From the NCBI GenBank assembly GCA_012798745.1, contig JAAZMQ010000170.1:1-15842 (forward strand): a DNA stretch of 15,842 bases. Direction: 5' to 3'. A program made the translations under genes and the position numbers. Position 1 is the first letter of the stretch; every line of letters begins with the position of its first letter. This DNA is from Bacteroidales bacterium. GTDB taxonomy: Bacteria; Bacteroidota; Bacteroidia; Bacteroidales; Dysgonomonadaceae. The notes under the pieces are model-generated. The model saw only the letters and a program-made list of their open reading frames with translations, had not been told where the DNA came from and did not search any database. Positions 6,596 to 13,260 of the stretch are shown here, in pieces.

Positions 6596-9022
6596 TTATT
6601 CCAAATCTACCACTGTAATTCCTGCTCCGCCAAGTTCAACATGTTCATCTTGAAAATGCGTTACGCCGTCGACTGTGGACAGATACTCGCGAATGATTTG
6701 ACGCAAAGCACCTGTACCTGTTCCATGCAAAATACGCACCCGAGAAATACCCAACTGAATGGCATCGTCGATAAAATACATCACAGCTTGCAAAGCTTCG
6801 TCGCCACGCATGCCGCGCACATCGAGATCGGGTTTGAACTTCAATTTCCTTTCGTGTATCTGCTCGCGCATGGTGGAATCGGGAAGAGCGTCTTTGATTT
6901 CCTTTTTAAGTTGACGTTGACTTACTTTCTCCAGTTTGTCGATAGGTACCATCGATTTGATAGACCCAAAAACAGCCCATGCTTTTTTGCCTTGTATTTC
7001 TAAAATCTTACCTACAACCGTTTGCCCTTTTAACCTGACGGCATCGCCCGGAAACAACTCGACCTTTTCTTGTGCTTTTTTCCTTGTGCGTGGCAACCGA
7101 AATTTCGAACGCACGTTGGTTTCATCCCCTTTCTGTGCTACTCGTTCTCGAAATTCGTCCAACGAACGGCGTACCTGCTTGGTTCTTTCTTTTTCTGCCT
7201 GCGACTCGCGTATCTCGCGAATCACCCTCTCTATCCTTGCATTGCTCTCTGCCAATAACTGTTCGGCTTGCGATTGCGCCTGCGCAAGAATTTCTTTTTT
7301 CTGTTTATCGATTTCTTCCAACTCGGTTTGATATTTGGCCGAAAGCTCTCCCACTCGTTTTCGTTCGCGGCGGATCTCGTTACGTTTTCGTTCCCAGTAT
7401 CGTTTGTCACGCGAAATGTCCTGCAAATATTTGTCGATATTGATGGCATCGCTCCCGATAATTTCTGCCGCTCGGTCTATGACTTCCTCAGGCAAACCGA
7501 TTTTTCGTGCAATCTCAACAGCAAACGAACTGCCGGGACTGCCAATGGAAAGCCGGAAAAGAGGCTGCATTTGATGGCGGTCGTACAGCATGGCACCATT
7601 GATTACGCCCGGATGCTCGCCGGCGTATTGCTTAAGATTGCGGTAGTGTGTTGTAATGACACCAAACGATTGCTTCCGGTTGAATTGATCCAACAGGGCT
7701 TCGGCAATGGCAGCACCAATCTGTGGCTCTGTTCCGCTACCAAACTCATCGATGAGAAGCAACGAATGTGCATTGCAGTTTTTGAGAAAAAATTTCATGT
7801 TGAGCAGGTGCGAACTGTAAGTCGACAAATCGTTTTCGATGGATTGTTCATCGCCGATGTCGATAAAAATATCGCTGAATATGCCTACACGAGAATTTTC
7901 TTTGAGCGGAAGCAACAAACCACATTGAACCATATATTGCAGTAAACCAACGGTTTTTAGGCAAACCGATTTCCCGCCGGCGTTGGGACCGGAAATGATA
8001 AGGATTCGGTTTTCTTGATTTAAAGCGATATCCAACGGCACAACCTGCCGATTTTGTTTTTGCAGAGATAAATACAGCAAAGGGTGAACGGCTTGCACCC
8101 AGTCGATCTCGGGACGATTTTCCATAACCGGTTTTATGGCATGAATTTGGCAGGCAAACTTGGCTTTTGCCTGAATGAAATCGATCCATCCCAAAAACTC
8201 GTAGGCTTCGAGCAAATCGGGCAAAAAAGGACGCAGATAATTGGTAAAATCCGTCAGAATACGTATAATCTCGCGCCTTTCTTCATTTTCCAATTCACGA
8301 ATACGGTTGTTGGCTTCTACCACCTCAGCCGGTTCAATATATACGGTTTTACCCGATGCAGATTCGTCGTGAACAATACCTCGAATCCGACGTTTGTGCG
8401 AGGGATCCACAGGAATCACCAACCGCCCGTCGCGCATGGCAGGCGTTACATCCTTGTCAACAAATCCTTCGGATTGGGCTTTACGCAAAATAGTGTTCAG
8501 AATTTTGGAAATGCTGTTCATGGTTGAGGTGAGCCGGCGACGGATATCTGCCAGTTGCGATGAAGCACTGTCTTTTATTTGTCCGAAGTCATCCAAAATG
8601 GTATCGATTTTTTTTATCAACTCGGGATAAACCACCACATTCCCGGCCAACGCCAAGAGATGGGGATATTTTGGATTTTTATCTTCATCGCGACGCAAAA
8701 ATGTTGCGATGGCATAGATGGTCTGCAACGATCGCCGAAGCTCTAAAAGAGCATTTTGATCGATCCACGATCCTTCAACGTGAAGCCGTCGCAGAACCGG
8801 GCGCACATCATAAAAATGATCGGCAGGAAAAGAATCTTCTTCATTCAAAATACGAACAAACTCTTCTGTCTGAGACAGCCAACGGTCGATCTCCTCAAAA
8901 GAATTCGAAAAATGCATCTCGCCGACCTTTTCTTGTCCAAGCGGACTTAAACAGAATGAATCGATCGATTGACGAATTTTGTGAAATTCGATTTTTTGTT
9001 CAAAATTGTCAGGATAAACCAC
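6596..9022 (-). CDS. mutS2: MutS2 family ATPase/endonuclease
   Basis: An 808-residue MutS2 with the complete domain order: MutS core helices (about 1-320), ABC-type ATPase with Walker A GPNAGGKS (345-352) and Walker B LLLIDEFGSGTEP (421-433), THY switch (458-460), a long charged coiled coil (about 535-635), a KOW-like stretch (about 655-700), and a C-terminal Smr domain with LDVRGMRG (733-740) and HGTGTGALR (766-774). MutS2 proteins lack the mismatch-recognition domain. They are linked to suppression of recombination and, in some bacteria, to rescue of collided ribosomes. The start is GTG: its translation begins VYPDNFEQKIEF, which fits the family N-terminus as I recall it, and no closer ATG is available. 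A -7 promoter box lies about 35 bases upstream. The gap to the NagB/PIG-L gene is 114 bases. Confidence 0.95.
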   Translation of the reverse strand: MVYPDNFEQKIEFHKIRQSIDSFCLSPLGQEKVGEMHFSNSFEEIDRWLSQTEEFVRILNEEDSFPADHFYDVRPVLRRLHVEGSWIDQNALLELRRSLQTIYAIATFLRRDEDKNPKYPHLLALAGNVVVYPELIKKIDTILDDFGQIKDSASSQLADIRRRLTSTMNSISKILNTILRKAQSEGFVDKDVTPAMRDGRLVIPVDPSHKRRIRGIVHDESASGKTVYIEPAEVVEANNRIRELENEERREIIRILTDFTNYLRPFLPDLLEAYEFLGWIDFIQAKAKFACQIHAIKPVMENRPEIDWVQAVHPLLYLSLQKQNRQVVPLDIALNQENRILIISGPNAGGKSVCLKTVGLLQYMVQCGLLLPLKENSRVGIFSDIFIDIGDEQSIENDLSTYSSHLLNMKFFLKNCNAHSLLLIDEFGSGTEPQIGAAIAEALLDQFNRKQSFGVITTHYRNLKQYAGEHPGVINGAMLYDRHQMQPLFRLSIGSPGSSFAVEIARKIGLPEEVIDRAAEIIGSDAINIDKYLQDISRDKRYWERKRNEIRRERKRVGELSAKYQTELEEIDKQKKEILAQAQSQAEQLLAESNARIERVIREIRESQAEKERTKQVRRSLDEFRERVAQKGDETNVRSKFRLPRTRKKAQEKVELFPGDAVRLKGQTVVGKILEIQGKKAWAVFGSIKSMVPIDKLEKVSQRQLKKEIKDALPDSTMREQIHERKLKFKPDLDVRGMRGDEALQAVMYFIDDAIQLGISRVRILHGTGTGALRQIIREYLSTVDGVTHFQDEHVELGGAGITVVDLE

Positions 9023-9056
9023 TTTTTTATGATATTGCTTATGTTGTTTAAAACTA

Positions 9057-9064
9057 CAAAATTA
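9057..9064 (-). promoter_or_regulatory. Candidate -7 promoter element for mutS2
   Basis: On the minus strand this reads TAATTTTG, matching TAnnTTTG, and lies about 35 bases before the GTG start of mutS2. A TTTC about 23 bases further upstream is only a partial -33 match. Confidence 0.5.
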
Positions 9065-9110
9065 CATTTTTTGGATGAGATAATATGGAAACACGTGCTC
9101 CATGATAGGG

Positions 9111-9125
9111 CTAAGTTCAACTTAG
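9111..9125. repeat. Perfect inverted repeat between the mutS2 and tRNA promoters
   Basis: CTAAGTT-C-AACTTAG is a perfect 7-base inverted repeat around a single central base. It lies about 47 bases upstream of the mutS2 -7 box and about 24 bases upstream of the tRNA -33 box. No T tract follows on either strand, so it is not a terminator. It could be an operator for a dimeric regulator, or chance. Confidence 0.5.
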
Positions 9126-9148
9126 AAGTGCGAATTTTCGAGACTTCC

Positions 9149-9180
9149 ATTGCAAAATTCAAAAAGTTGTGCTACTTTTG
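9149..9180 (+). promoter_or_regulatory. Promoter of the tRNA gene
   Basis: A -33 element (ATTG, 9149-9152) and a -7 element TACTTTTG (9173-9180) are separated by exactly 20 bases, matching the Bacteroidetes TTTG-N19-21-TAnnTTTG form apart from the first T. The predicted start near 9187 leaves a leader of about 30 bases before the tRNA. Confidence 0.75.
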
Positions 9181-9218
9181 CACACCGAATTCGAGAATAG
9201 ATCTTAACTCGATATGTT

Positions 9219-9292
9219 GGCGAGATAGCTCAGCCGGTTAGAGCGCATGATTCATAATCATGAGGTCGGGGGATCGTGCCCCCCTCTCGCTA
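9219..9292 (+). tRNA. tRNA with CAT anticodon, probably elongator tRNA-Met
   Basis: A full cloverleaf of 74 bases. The acceptor GGCGAGA (9219-9225) pairs with TCTCGCT (9285-9291), leaving a G1-U72 wobble. The D stem is GCTC/GAGC, the anticodon stem CATGA/TCATG encloses the loop TTCATAA with CAT at 9253-9255, and the T stem is GGGGG/CCCCC. A73 is followed by CC and then G, so the CCA end is not fully encoded. The anticodon stem lacks the three G-C pairs of an initiator, so this is elongator Met or possibly the lysidine-modified Ile2 tRNA. The T loop ATCGTGC (9273-9279) is unusual: position 54 is A and 58 is T instead of T54 and A58. Confidence 0.93.
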
Positions 9293-9303
9293 CCGAATAC
9301 AGC

Positions 9304-9344
9304 AATAAGGATTTGTTTGTAAAAACAAGTCCTTATTTATTTTT
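9304..9344 (+). terminator. Rho-independent terminator after the tRNA
   Basis: A 15-base-pair hairpin (9304-9318 with 9323-9337, a single T-G wobble, loop GTAA) is followed by TTATTTTT. It begins 11 bases after the tRNA. The opposite strand has no T tract, so it serves the tRNA rather than ribH. Confidence 0.9.
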
Positions 9345-9459
9345 AGAAAATCTTCATTTTGATTGATAAAAATTTCCGGAGTTAACTCGAAATAGATTTA
9401 AACAAACCTGACCGACTTAAGTATCAAAAGCTTTACGGATAGTATTACAAAGAAAACGG

Positions 9460-9951
9460 CTACGAAAATTTTGCGTTCAGCGCAACCATTTTTAGAGCCG
9501 TTATGGCCGCCTCATCACCTTTATTGCCGTGTCTTCCTCCTGCACGTGCTTTTGCCTGATCCAGCGTATTCGTGGTCAACACACCAAAAATTACGGGAAT
9601 GTCGTATTTGAGATTAAGTTCGGTAGCTCCATGAGTGACACTTTGACAAACATAGGTGAAATGTGGCGTTTCGCCCTGAATAACACAACCCAGCATAATT
9701 ACGGCATGAACATCGGTCTTTTCAATCAGCAGTTTTGTTCCATAGGTAAGCTCGAAACTCCCGGGAACGTATTCAACAATAATATCATCGGCCTTTACAC
9801 CAAATTTAATAAGAGTTTCGTACGCTCCCTCTAACAATTTATTAGTAACATTCGAGTTCCATTCCGAAACAACAATGCCTATCTTTATACCCGTTCCATC
9901 AGGAACACTGCTCGCATCGTAAGACGATAAATTATGAAATTCGGTTGACAT
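9460..9951 (-). CDS. ribH: 6,7-dimethyl-8-ribityllumazine synthase
   Basis: A 163-residue lumazine synthase, the normal length. It condenses dihydroxybutanone phosphate (made by RibBA) with the ribityl-aminouracil to give lumazine, the direct precursor of riboflavin. Family members form pentamers or 60-mers. Visible motifs are SEWNSNVTNKLLEGA (29-43), the substrate-binding VPGSFEL (62-68), GCVIQGETPHFTYV (88-101) with catalytic His97, and the C-terminal GGRHGNKGDEAA (138-149). It begins 13 bases after the stop of the TPR protein gene on the same strand, so the two probably form an operon read from the promoter near 10720. The other riboflavin genes, apart from ribBA, are not in this window. 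Confidence 0.97.
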   Translation of the reverse strand: MSTEFHNLSSYDASSVPDGTGIKIGIVVSEWNSNVTNKLLEGAYETLIKFGVKADDIIVEYVPGSFELTYGTKLLIEKTDVHAVIMLGCVIQGETPHFTYVCQSVTHGATELNLKYDIPVIFGVLTTNTLDQAKARAGGRHGNKGDEAAITALKMVALNAKFS

Positions 9952-9964
9952 GGTTGTCTAAAAT

Positions 9965-10678
9965 TTATTCTTGACCCTGACCTTGACTTTGCAATTTTGC
10001 CTGTTCAATATACTTATCGGCCTCTTGACCCTCAGGAGAATTAAGGTAAGTATCTTTTATTTTCGTAAAAGTTTCGATGGCTTTATCGTAATCTTTTTGA
10101 TGTAAATATACCTGCCCTATTTTTTTATAATAAATAGGAGCCAACATTTCGTCATTCGCTTTATCTGCAGCTTTTTTATAATGAGCTATCGCTTCTTTCG
10201 GATTATTCATATTCATATAAACATCGCCCATAGCACCTATAACAGCCGGAGCAATCAAAAGATCTTTCCCTTTAAACTTGTTAAGATGACGAAGCGCTTT
10301 TTCATTGTCGCCCAACCTGCTATAGCAAATACCTGCATAAGCATGAGCCAAATTAGCGGTCTTGGTCCCTCCATACTGATCAATAATGGCTTCAAATCCG
10401 ATGTAGTCGTTGTTGTTGCCGAAAAGTGCAAGCGAATCTTCACCGTCCTGAAAATAACGCTCGCCCTTAAAAATAGCAGCCTGCGCTTTTTCGTTTTTCG
10501 GAATTATATATAAATAGCGGTAAACAAGGAATAAGCCTACGATAACAACCAATGCTGCTAAACCATAAAGAATGGCATTCTGATTCTTTTCTAAAAACTG
10601 TTCCGATGCAGTTAACTTTTCATCGATAGCTCCAAGCTTCTTTTCTGCTTTATCTTCTTTATATTTTTTCTTCGACAT
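9965..10678 (-). CDS. Membrane-anchored tetratricopeptide repeat protein
   Basis: A 237-residue protein with a charged cytoplasmic N-terminus (1-33), one hydrophobic segment (about 35-57, AILYGLAALVVIVGLFLVYRY) and a C-terminal region of TPR helices (about 64-225, for example AHAYAGICYSRLGDNEKALRHL and PIYYKKIGQVYLHQKDYDKAIE). It ends in a glutamine-rich tail (QSQGQGQE). The arrangement resembles YfgM-like proteins, which work with envelope chaperones. The positive N-terminus suggests the TPR part is periplasmic. An in-frame TTG 11 codons upstream is rejected because the ATG at 10678 gives the usual short lysine-rich start and sits after a promoter. It is upstream of ribH, with no obvious functional link. 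Confidence 0.85.
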   Translation of the reverse strand: MSKKKYKEDKAEKKLGAIDEKLTASEQFLEKNQNAILYGLAALVVIVGLFLVYRYLYIIPKNEKAQAAIFKGERYFQDGEDSLALFGNNNDYIGFEAIIDQYGGTKTANLAHAYAGICYSRLGDNEKALRHLNKFKGKDLLIAPAVIGAMGDVYMNMNNPKEAIAHYKKAADKANDEMLAPIYYKKIGQVYLHQKDYDKAIETFTKIKDTYLNSPEGQEADKYIEQAKLQSQGQGQE

Positions 10679-10715
10679 GTTATTTATTTCATTAGGGATT
10701 ATAAATTTCAAGGGG

Positions 10716-10723
10716 CAAAAATA
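10716..10723 (-). promoter_or_regulatory. Candidate -7 promoter element for the TPR-ribH operon
   Basis: On the minus strand this reads TATTTTTG followed by CCCC, matching TAnnTTTG, about 38 bases before the ATG at 10678. A -33 TTTG is not clear at the expected spacing. It lies back to back with the promoter at 10777-10808. Confidence 0.5.
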
Positions 10724-10776
10724 AGGATTTTTAAGCGATAAATAAAACTTAATCGAAATATTTTTATGAAAAGAAA

Positions 10777-10808
10777 TTTGTCCTTGGTTAATCTTTTACG
10801 TACGTTTG
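10777..10808 (+). promoter_or_regulatory. Promoter of the DUF4468-type gene
   Basis: TTTG (10777-10780) and TACGTTTG (10801-10808) are separated by 20 bases, an exact match to the Bacteroidetes promoter consensus. The predicted start near 10815 leaves an A-rich leader of about 45 bases before the ATG at 10861. Confidence 0.8.
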
Positions 10809-10860
10809 TAATCTAACTCAAACTAATAAAGAGATCGTAACTAAAAAAATCAATATTAGT

Positions 10861-11442
10861 ATGAAAAAGTATATTGTAACGACAATTCTTATTTTGATTA
10901 TCGGATTCCAGCTGAAAGCCCAAAATAGAACAGAACAGGTTTTTACGTCGGTACCGGTAACAAACGGGAAAGTTGTTTTTCGACAATTCATTTATACAGG
11001 TTCAGAACTTTCTCTCAAGCAAAAATATGACCTTTTGTGCCAATGGGCAAAAAATAATTATACAAAAGATCCGTATTTAATAAGTTTACGTTTTAATAAT
11101 GAAAACCTAAGTATTACGGTAAGTTCAAAAGTTGAATTCATATTGCCTGAAAACAAAGGGGGGAAAAACACGAAAATGCTGATGAGTTACCGTTTCGACG
11201 CTTCCGTAACCAATGCGGGGTGTATGTTTGTGGTGCGTGATATATATTACGAGCAATCCAACACAAAAGGAAACTCTTCTTCCATTGAAACATATCCGGC
11301 AGAAGAAATGATTACCGATTCGGCAATTGCTTCATCGACAGGAAAACAAAAAGAACTGAAATCGGCCCTTCAACAGCAAACATTGACTTTTTTGAACGAA
11401 TTGTATAACAACCTTAGCGGCATATTTAAAACACAAGAGTAG
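10861..11442 (+). CDS. Secreted DUF4468-type protein
   Basis: A 193-residue protein with a signal peptide: a lysine start, the hydrophobic core IVTTILILIIGFQL, and a probable signal peptidase I site after LKA, before QNRTEQVF. The mature part has alternating strands and a helix (SLKQKYDLLCQWAKNNY, near 51-67). It continues with the strand-rich stretch TVSSKVEFILP and then MSYRFDASVTNAGCMFVVRDIYYE. The pattern of a short strand, a helix containing W-A-x-x-x-Y, a conversion strand and a final RDIYYE-like strand fits DUF4468, a Bacteroidetes periplasmic or secreted family of unknown function. I make this call from general resemblance. The C-terminus (about 160-190) is a helix (LKSALQQQTLTFLNELYNNL). 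It has its own promoter and no partner gene, with the ribosomal operon promoter starting about 70 bases later. Confidence 0.7.
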   Translation: MKKYIVTTILILIIGFQLKAQNRTEQVFTSVPVTNGKVVFRQFIYTGSELSLKQKYDLLCQWAKNNYTKDPYLISLRFNNENLSITVSSKVEFILPENKGGKNTKMLMSYRFDASVTNAGCMFVVRDIYYEQSNTKGNSSSIETYPAEEMITDSAIASSTGKQKELKSALQQQTLTFLNELYNNLSGIFKTQE

Positions 11443-11493
11443 AGTAAATAATTTAGGTTCCCTTTATTCTCGGAAAAAATTATTACCAAAAAG

Positions 11494-11524
11494 TTGGCAA
11501 ATAAAAATTATATCGTTAATTTTG
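11494..11524 (+). promoter_or_regulatory. Promoter of the rpmB-rpmG-DUF4295 operon
   Basis: TTG (11494-11496) and TAATTTTG (11517-11524) are separated by 20 bases, fitting the Bacteroidetes consensus. The predicted start near 11531 leaves a leader of about 45 bases with an A-rich region directly before the ATG at 11577. Confidence 0.75.
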
Positions 11525-11576
11525 TGCCCTGATTTGCGCAATAACAAATCGATAATGATTTAAGAAACAGTAAAAA

Positions 11577-11816
11577 ATGGCCAGAATTTGTCAGATAACA
11601 GGAAAAAAAGCAATGGTGGGAAATCGCATTTCTCACTCCAATAAAAAGACAAAACGCAGATTTAATGTAAATTTGTTCCGAAAAAAATTTTATTGGGTAG
11701 AAGAAGATTGCTGGATCAGCTTAAATGTTTCAGCTGCAGGATTGCGTCTTATCAATAAAATAGGACTGGATGCAGCTCTTAAACGGGCAGCAGAAAAAGG
11801 ATATCTGAATAGATAA
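11577..11816 (+). CDS. rpmB: Large ribosomal subunit protein bL28
   Basis: A 79-residue bL28, normal length. It starts MARICQITGKKAMVGNRISH and contains the basic segment NKKTKRRFNVNLFRKKFYW (22-40) and the helical end AGLRLINKIGLDAALKRA. Only the first cysteine of the zinc-binding CxxC type is present (Cys5, followed by QIT), so this is the zinc-free form. It is the first gene of the operon with bL33 and DUF4295, 22 bases before rpmG. The start is preceded by an A-run (GTAAAAAATG) and not by a Shine-Dalgarno. Confidence 0.97.
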   Translation: MARICQITGKKAMVGNRISHSNKKTKRRFNVNLFRKKFYWVEEDCWISLNVSAAGLRLINKIGLDAALKRAAEKGYLNR

Positions 11817-11838
11817 CAAATAAAAGGAAGAAAAAGCA

Positions 11839-12024
11839 ATGGGAAAGAAAGGAAAAGAAAGAGTGCAGGTGATTTTGGAATGCACAGAACATAAAGATAG
11901 CGGGCTGCCGGGAACTTCTCGGTATATCACTACTAAGAATAGAAAAAATACACCCGGAAGACTTGAATTGAAAAAATACAATCCAATTTTAAGGAAAGTA
12001 ACCATACACAGAGAAATCAAATAA
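11839..12024 (+). CDS. rpmG: Large ribosomal subunit protein bL33
   Basis: A 61-residue bL33 with MGKKGKERVQVILECTEHK at the start, TSRYITTKNRKNTPGRLELKK in the middle and KYNPILRKVTIHREIK at the end. It has a single cysteine (Cys15) and so lacks the two CxxC pairs of the zinc-binding form. It is slightly longer than the enterobacterial protein because of the SGLPGTS insertion, which is common in this phylum. It lies between rpmB and the DUF4295 gene with gaps of 22 and 14 bases. Confidence 0.96.
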   Translation: MGKKGKERVQVILECTEHKDSGLPGTSRYITTKNRKNTPGRLELKKYNPILRKVTIHREIK

Positions 12025-12038
12025 AAACAGCATAAATT

Positions 12039-12200
12039 ATGGCAAAGAAAAGTGTTGCAGGATTCCGTGATAAAGCCAAAAGAACAGGACAGAGTTACAC
12101 AAAAGTAATTAAAATGGTAAAATCGTCTGAAAAAGGATCTTATTCGTTTGAGGAAAAAATGATTCCGAACGAGTTGGTTAAAGATTACCTTTCGAAATAA
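12039..12200 (+). CDS. DUF4295 family protein, probable ribosomal protein bL38
   Basis: A 53-residue basic protein: MAKKSVAGFRDKAKRTGQSY (1-20), then TKVIKMVKSSEKGSYSFEEK and MIPNELVKDYLSK. It matches DUF4295, a small family restricted to Bacteroidetes and nearly always encoded directly after rpmG. From memory, a structural study of a Flavobacterium ribosome named an extra large-subunit protein bL38 in this phylum. I believe this family is that protein, but I cannot confirm it here. The position in a ribosomal operon, the small size and the high lysine content all fit a ribosomal role. It is the last gene before the terminator at 12218-12254. Confidence 0.88.
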   Translation: MAKKSVAGFRDKAKRTGQSYTKVIKMVKSSEKGSYSFEEKMIPNELVKDYLSK

Positions 12201-12217
12201 ATCCGTTAAAAATATAT

Positions 12218-12254
12218 AAAAACTTCCCCGCATATCTATGTAGGGAAGTTTTTT
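12218..12254 (+). terminator. Rho-independent terminator of the ribosomal operon
   Basis: Arms AAAAACTTCCC (12218-12228) and GGGAAGTTTTT (12243-12253) pair perfectly. The loop contains a smaller hairpin CATA-TC-TATG (12231-12240). The descending arm merges with a T run to 12254. It begins 18 bases after the DUF4295 stop. Confidence 0.92.
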
Positions 12255-12267
12255 ATTGACTATTTTG

Positions 12268-12275
12268 TAGCTTTG
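12268..12275 (+). promoter_or_regulatory. Candidate -7 promoter element for ftsY
   Basis: TAGCTTTG matches TAnnTTTG and lies 23 bases before the ftsY ATG, giving a leader of only about 17 bases. The expected -33 region falls in the 3' arm of the preceding terminator and is not a good TTTG. The element also shows that a GTG at 12275 in the ftsY frame cannot be the start. Confidence 0.5.
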
Positions 12276-12298
12276 TGTCTAGTTTAACTAATGATAAA

Positions 12299-13252
12299 AT
12301 GGGCTTATTAGATATATTTTCAAAAGGGAAAAAAGAAACACTTGACAAAGGACTCGAAAAAACCAAAGAAAGTTTTTTTTCGAAACTCAATCGTGCAATC
12401 GTAGGAAAATCTAAAGTAGATGACGAGGTACTCGATGATTTAGAAGAAATACTTATAACCTCTGACGTTGGCGTAGATACAACGCTTAAAATTATTGACC
12501 GTATCGAAAAACGTGTTGCACACGATAAATATGTCAATACAGATGAACTCACACACATCCTTCGCGAAGAAATTGCCGGCTTACTTACCGAGAACAATTC
12601 AAACGATATAGAAGAATTTACAGTTTCTGAAGATAAAAAACCGTATGTAATTATGGTGGTGGGGGTAAACGGCGTGGGAAAAACAACCACCATCGGTAAA
12701 CTGGCTTACCGGTTCAAACAAAATGGCTTATCGGTTTTCTTGGGTGCTGCCGATACATTCAGGGCAGCTGCTGTTGAACAGCTTACCATTTGGGGGGAAC
12801 GTGTGGGCGTGCCTGTGATAAAACAAAAAATGGGTGCAGACCCTGCCTCCGTGGCATTCGATGCAATCAGTTCTGCCAAAGCAAATAATGCCGATGTGGT
12901 TATTATCGATACTGCAGGACGTCTCCATACCAAAACCAATTTGATGAACGAGCTCACCAAAATAAAAAACGTGATGGGCAAAATTGTACCGGGCGCACCG
13001 CACGAAGTGTTGTTGGTGCTCGATGGTTCTACCGGACAAAATGCTTTTGAACAAGCCAAACAGTTTACCGCTGCTACCGATGTGACGGCTTTGGCTATCA
13101 CTAAACTCGACGGAACGGCCAAAGGGGGTGTGGTAATCGGAATATCCGACCAATTTAAAATACCGGTAAAATACATCGGGCTGGGAGAAGGTATCGAAGA
13201 TTTGCAGGTTTTCAATCGAAAAGAATTTGTTGATTCATTGTTCGGAGAGTAA
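12299..13252 (+). CDS. ftsY: Signal recognition particle receptor FtsY
   Basis: A 317-residue SRP receptor GTPase that docks ribosomes making membrane proteins to the SecYEG translocon. It consists of the N domain (about 20-110) and the G domain, with G1 GVNGVGKTT (122-130), DTFRAAAVEQL (152-162), G3 DTAGRLHTKTNLMNEL (204-219), G4 TKLDGTAKGG (268-277) and the closing GLGEGIEDLQVFNRKEFV (294-311). The long acidic A domain of E. coli FtsY is absent. Only a short amphipathic lysine-rich N-terminus (MGLLDIFSKGKKE) remains, as in many non-enteric bacteria. The ATG at 12299 is chosen over an in-frame GTG at 12275, which lies inside the promoter box. It begins a tight gene run with rimO 8 bases downstream. 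Confidence 0.97.
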   Translation: MGLLDIFSKGKKETLDKGLEKTKESFFSKLNRAIVGKSKVDDEVLDDLEEILITSDVGVDTTLKIIDRIEKRVAHDKYVNTDELTHILREEIAGLLTENNSNDIEEFTVSEDKKPYVIMVVGVNGVGKTTTIGKLAYRFKQNGLSVFLGAADTFRAAAVEQLTIWGERVGVPVIKQKMGADPASVAFDAISSAKANNADVVIIDTAGRLHTKTNLMNELTKIKNVMGKIVPGAPHEVLLVLDGSTGQNAFEQAKQFTAATDVTALAITKLDGTAKGGVVIGISDQFKIPVKYIGLGEGIEDLQVFNRKEFVDSLFGE

Positions 13253-13260
13253 CTCAGGAT

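Noticed and set aside
7268..7945. Plus-strand open frame of 225 codons antisense to mutS2
   Set aside because: It mirrors the Walker and coiled-coil part of mutS2 and shows no motif of its own.
11730..12233. Minus-strand open frame of 167 codons across the ribosomal operon
   Set aside because: Its Phe-, Ser- and Leu-rich translation is the reverse complement of lysine-rich ribosomal protein genes.
12275..12298. GTG at 12275 as ftsY start
   Set aside because: The GTG overlaps the TAGCTTTG promoter box. The ATG at 12299 gives the usual MGLLDIF start.
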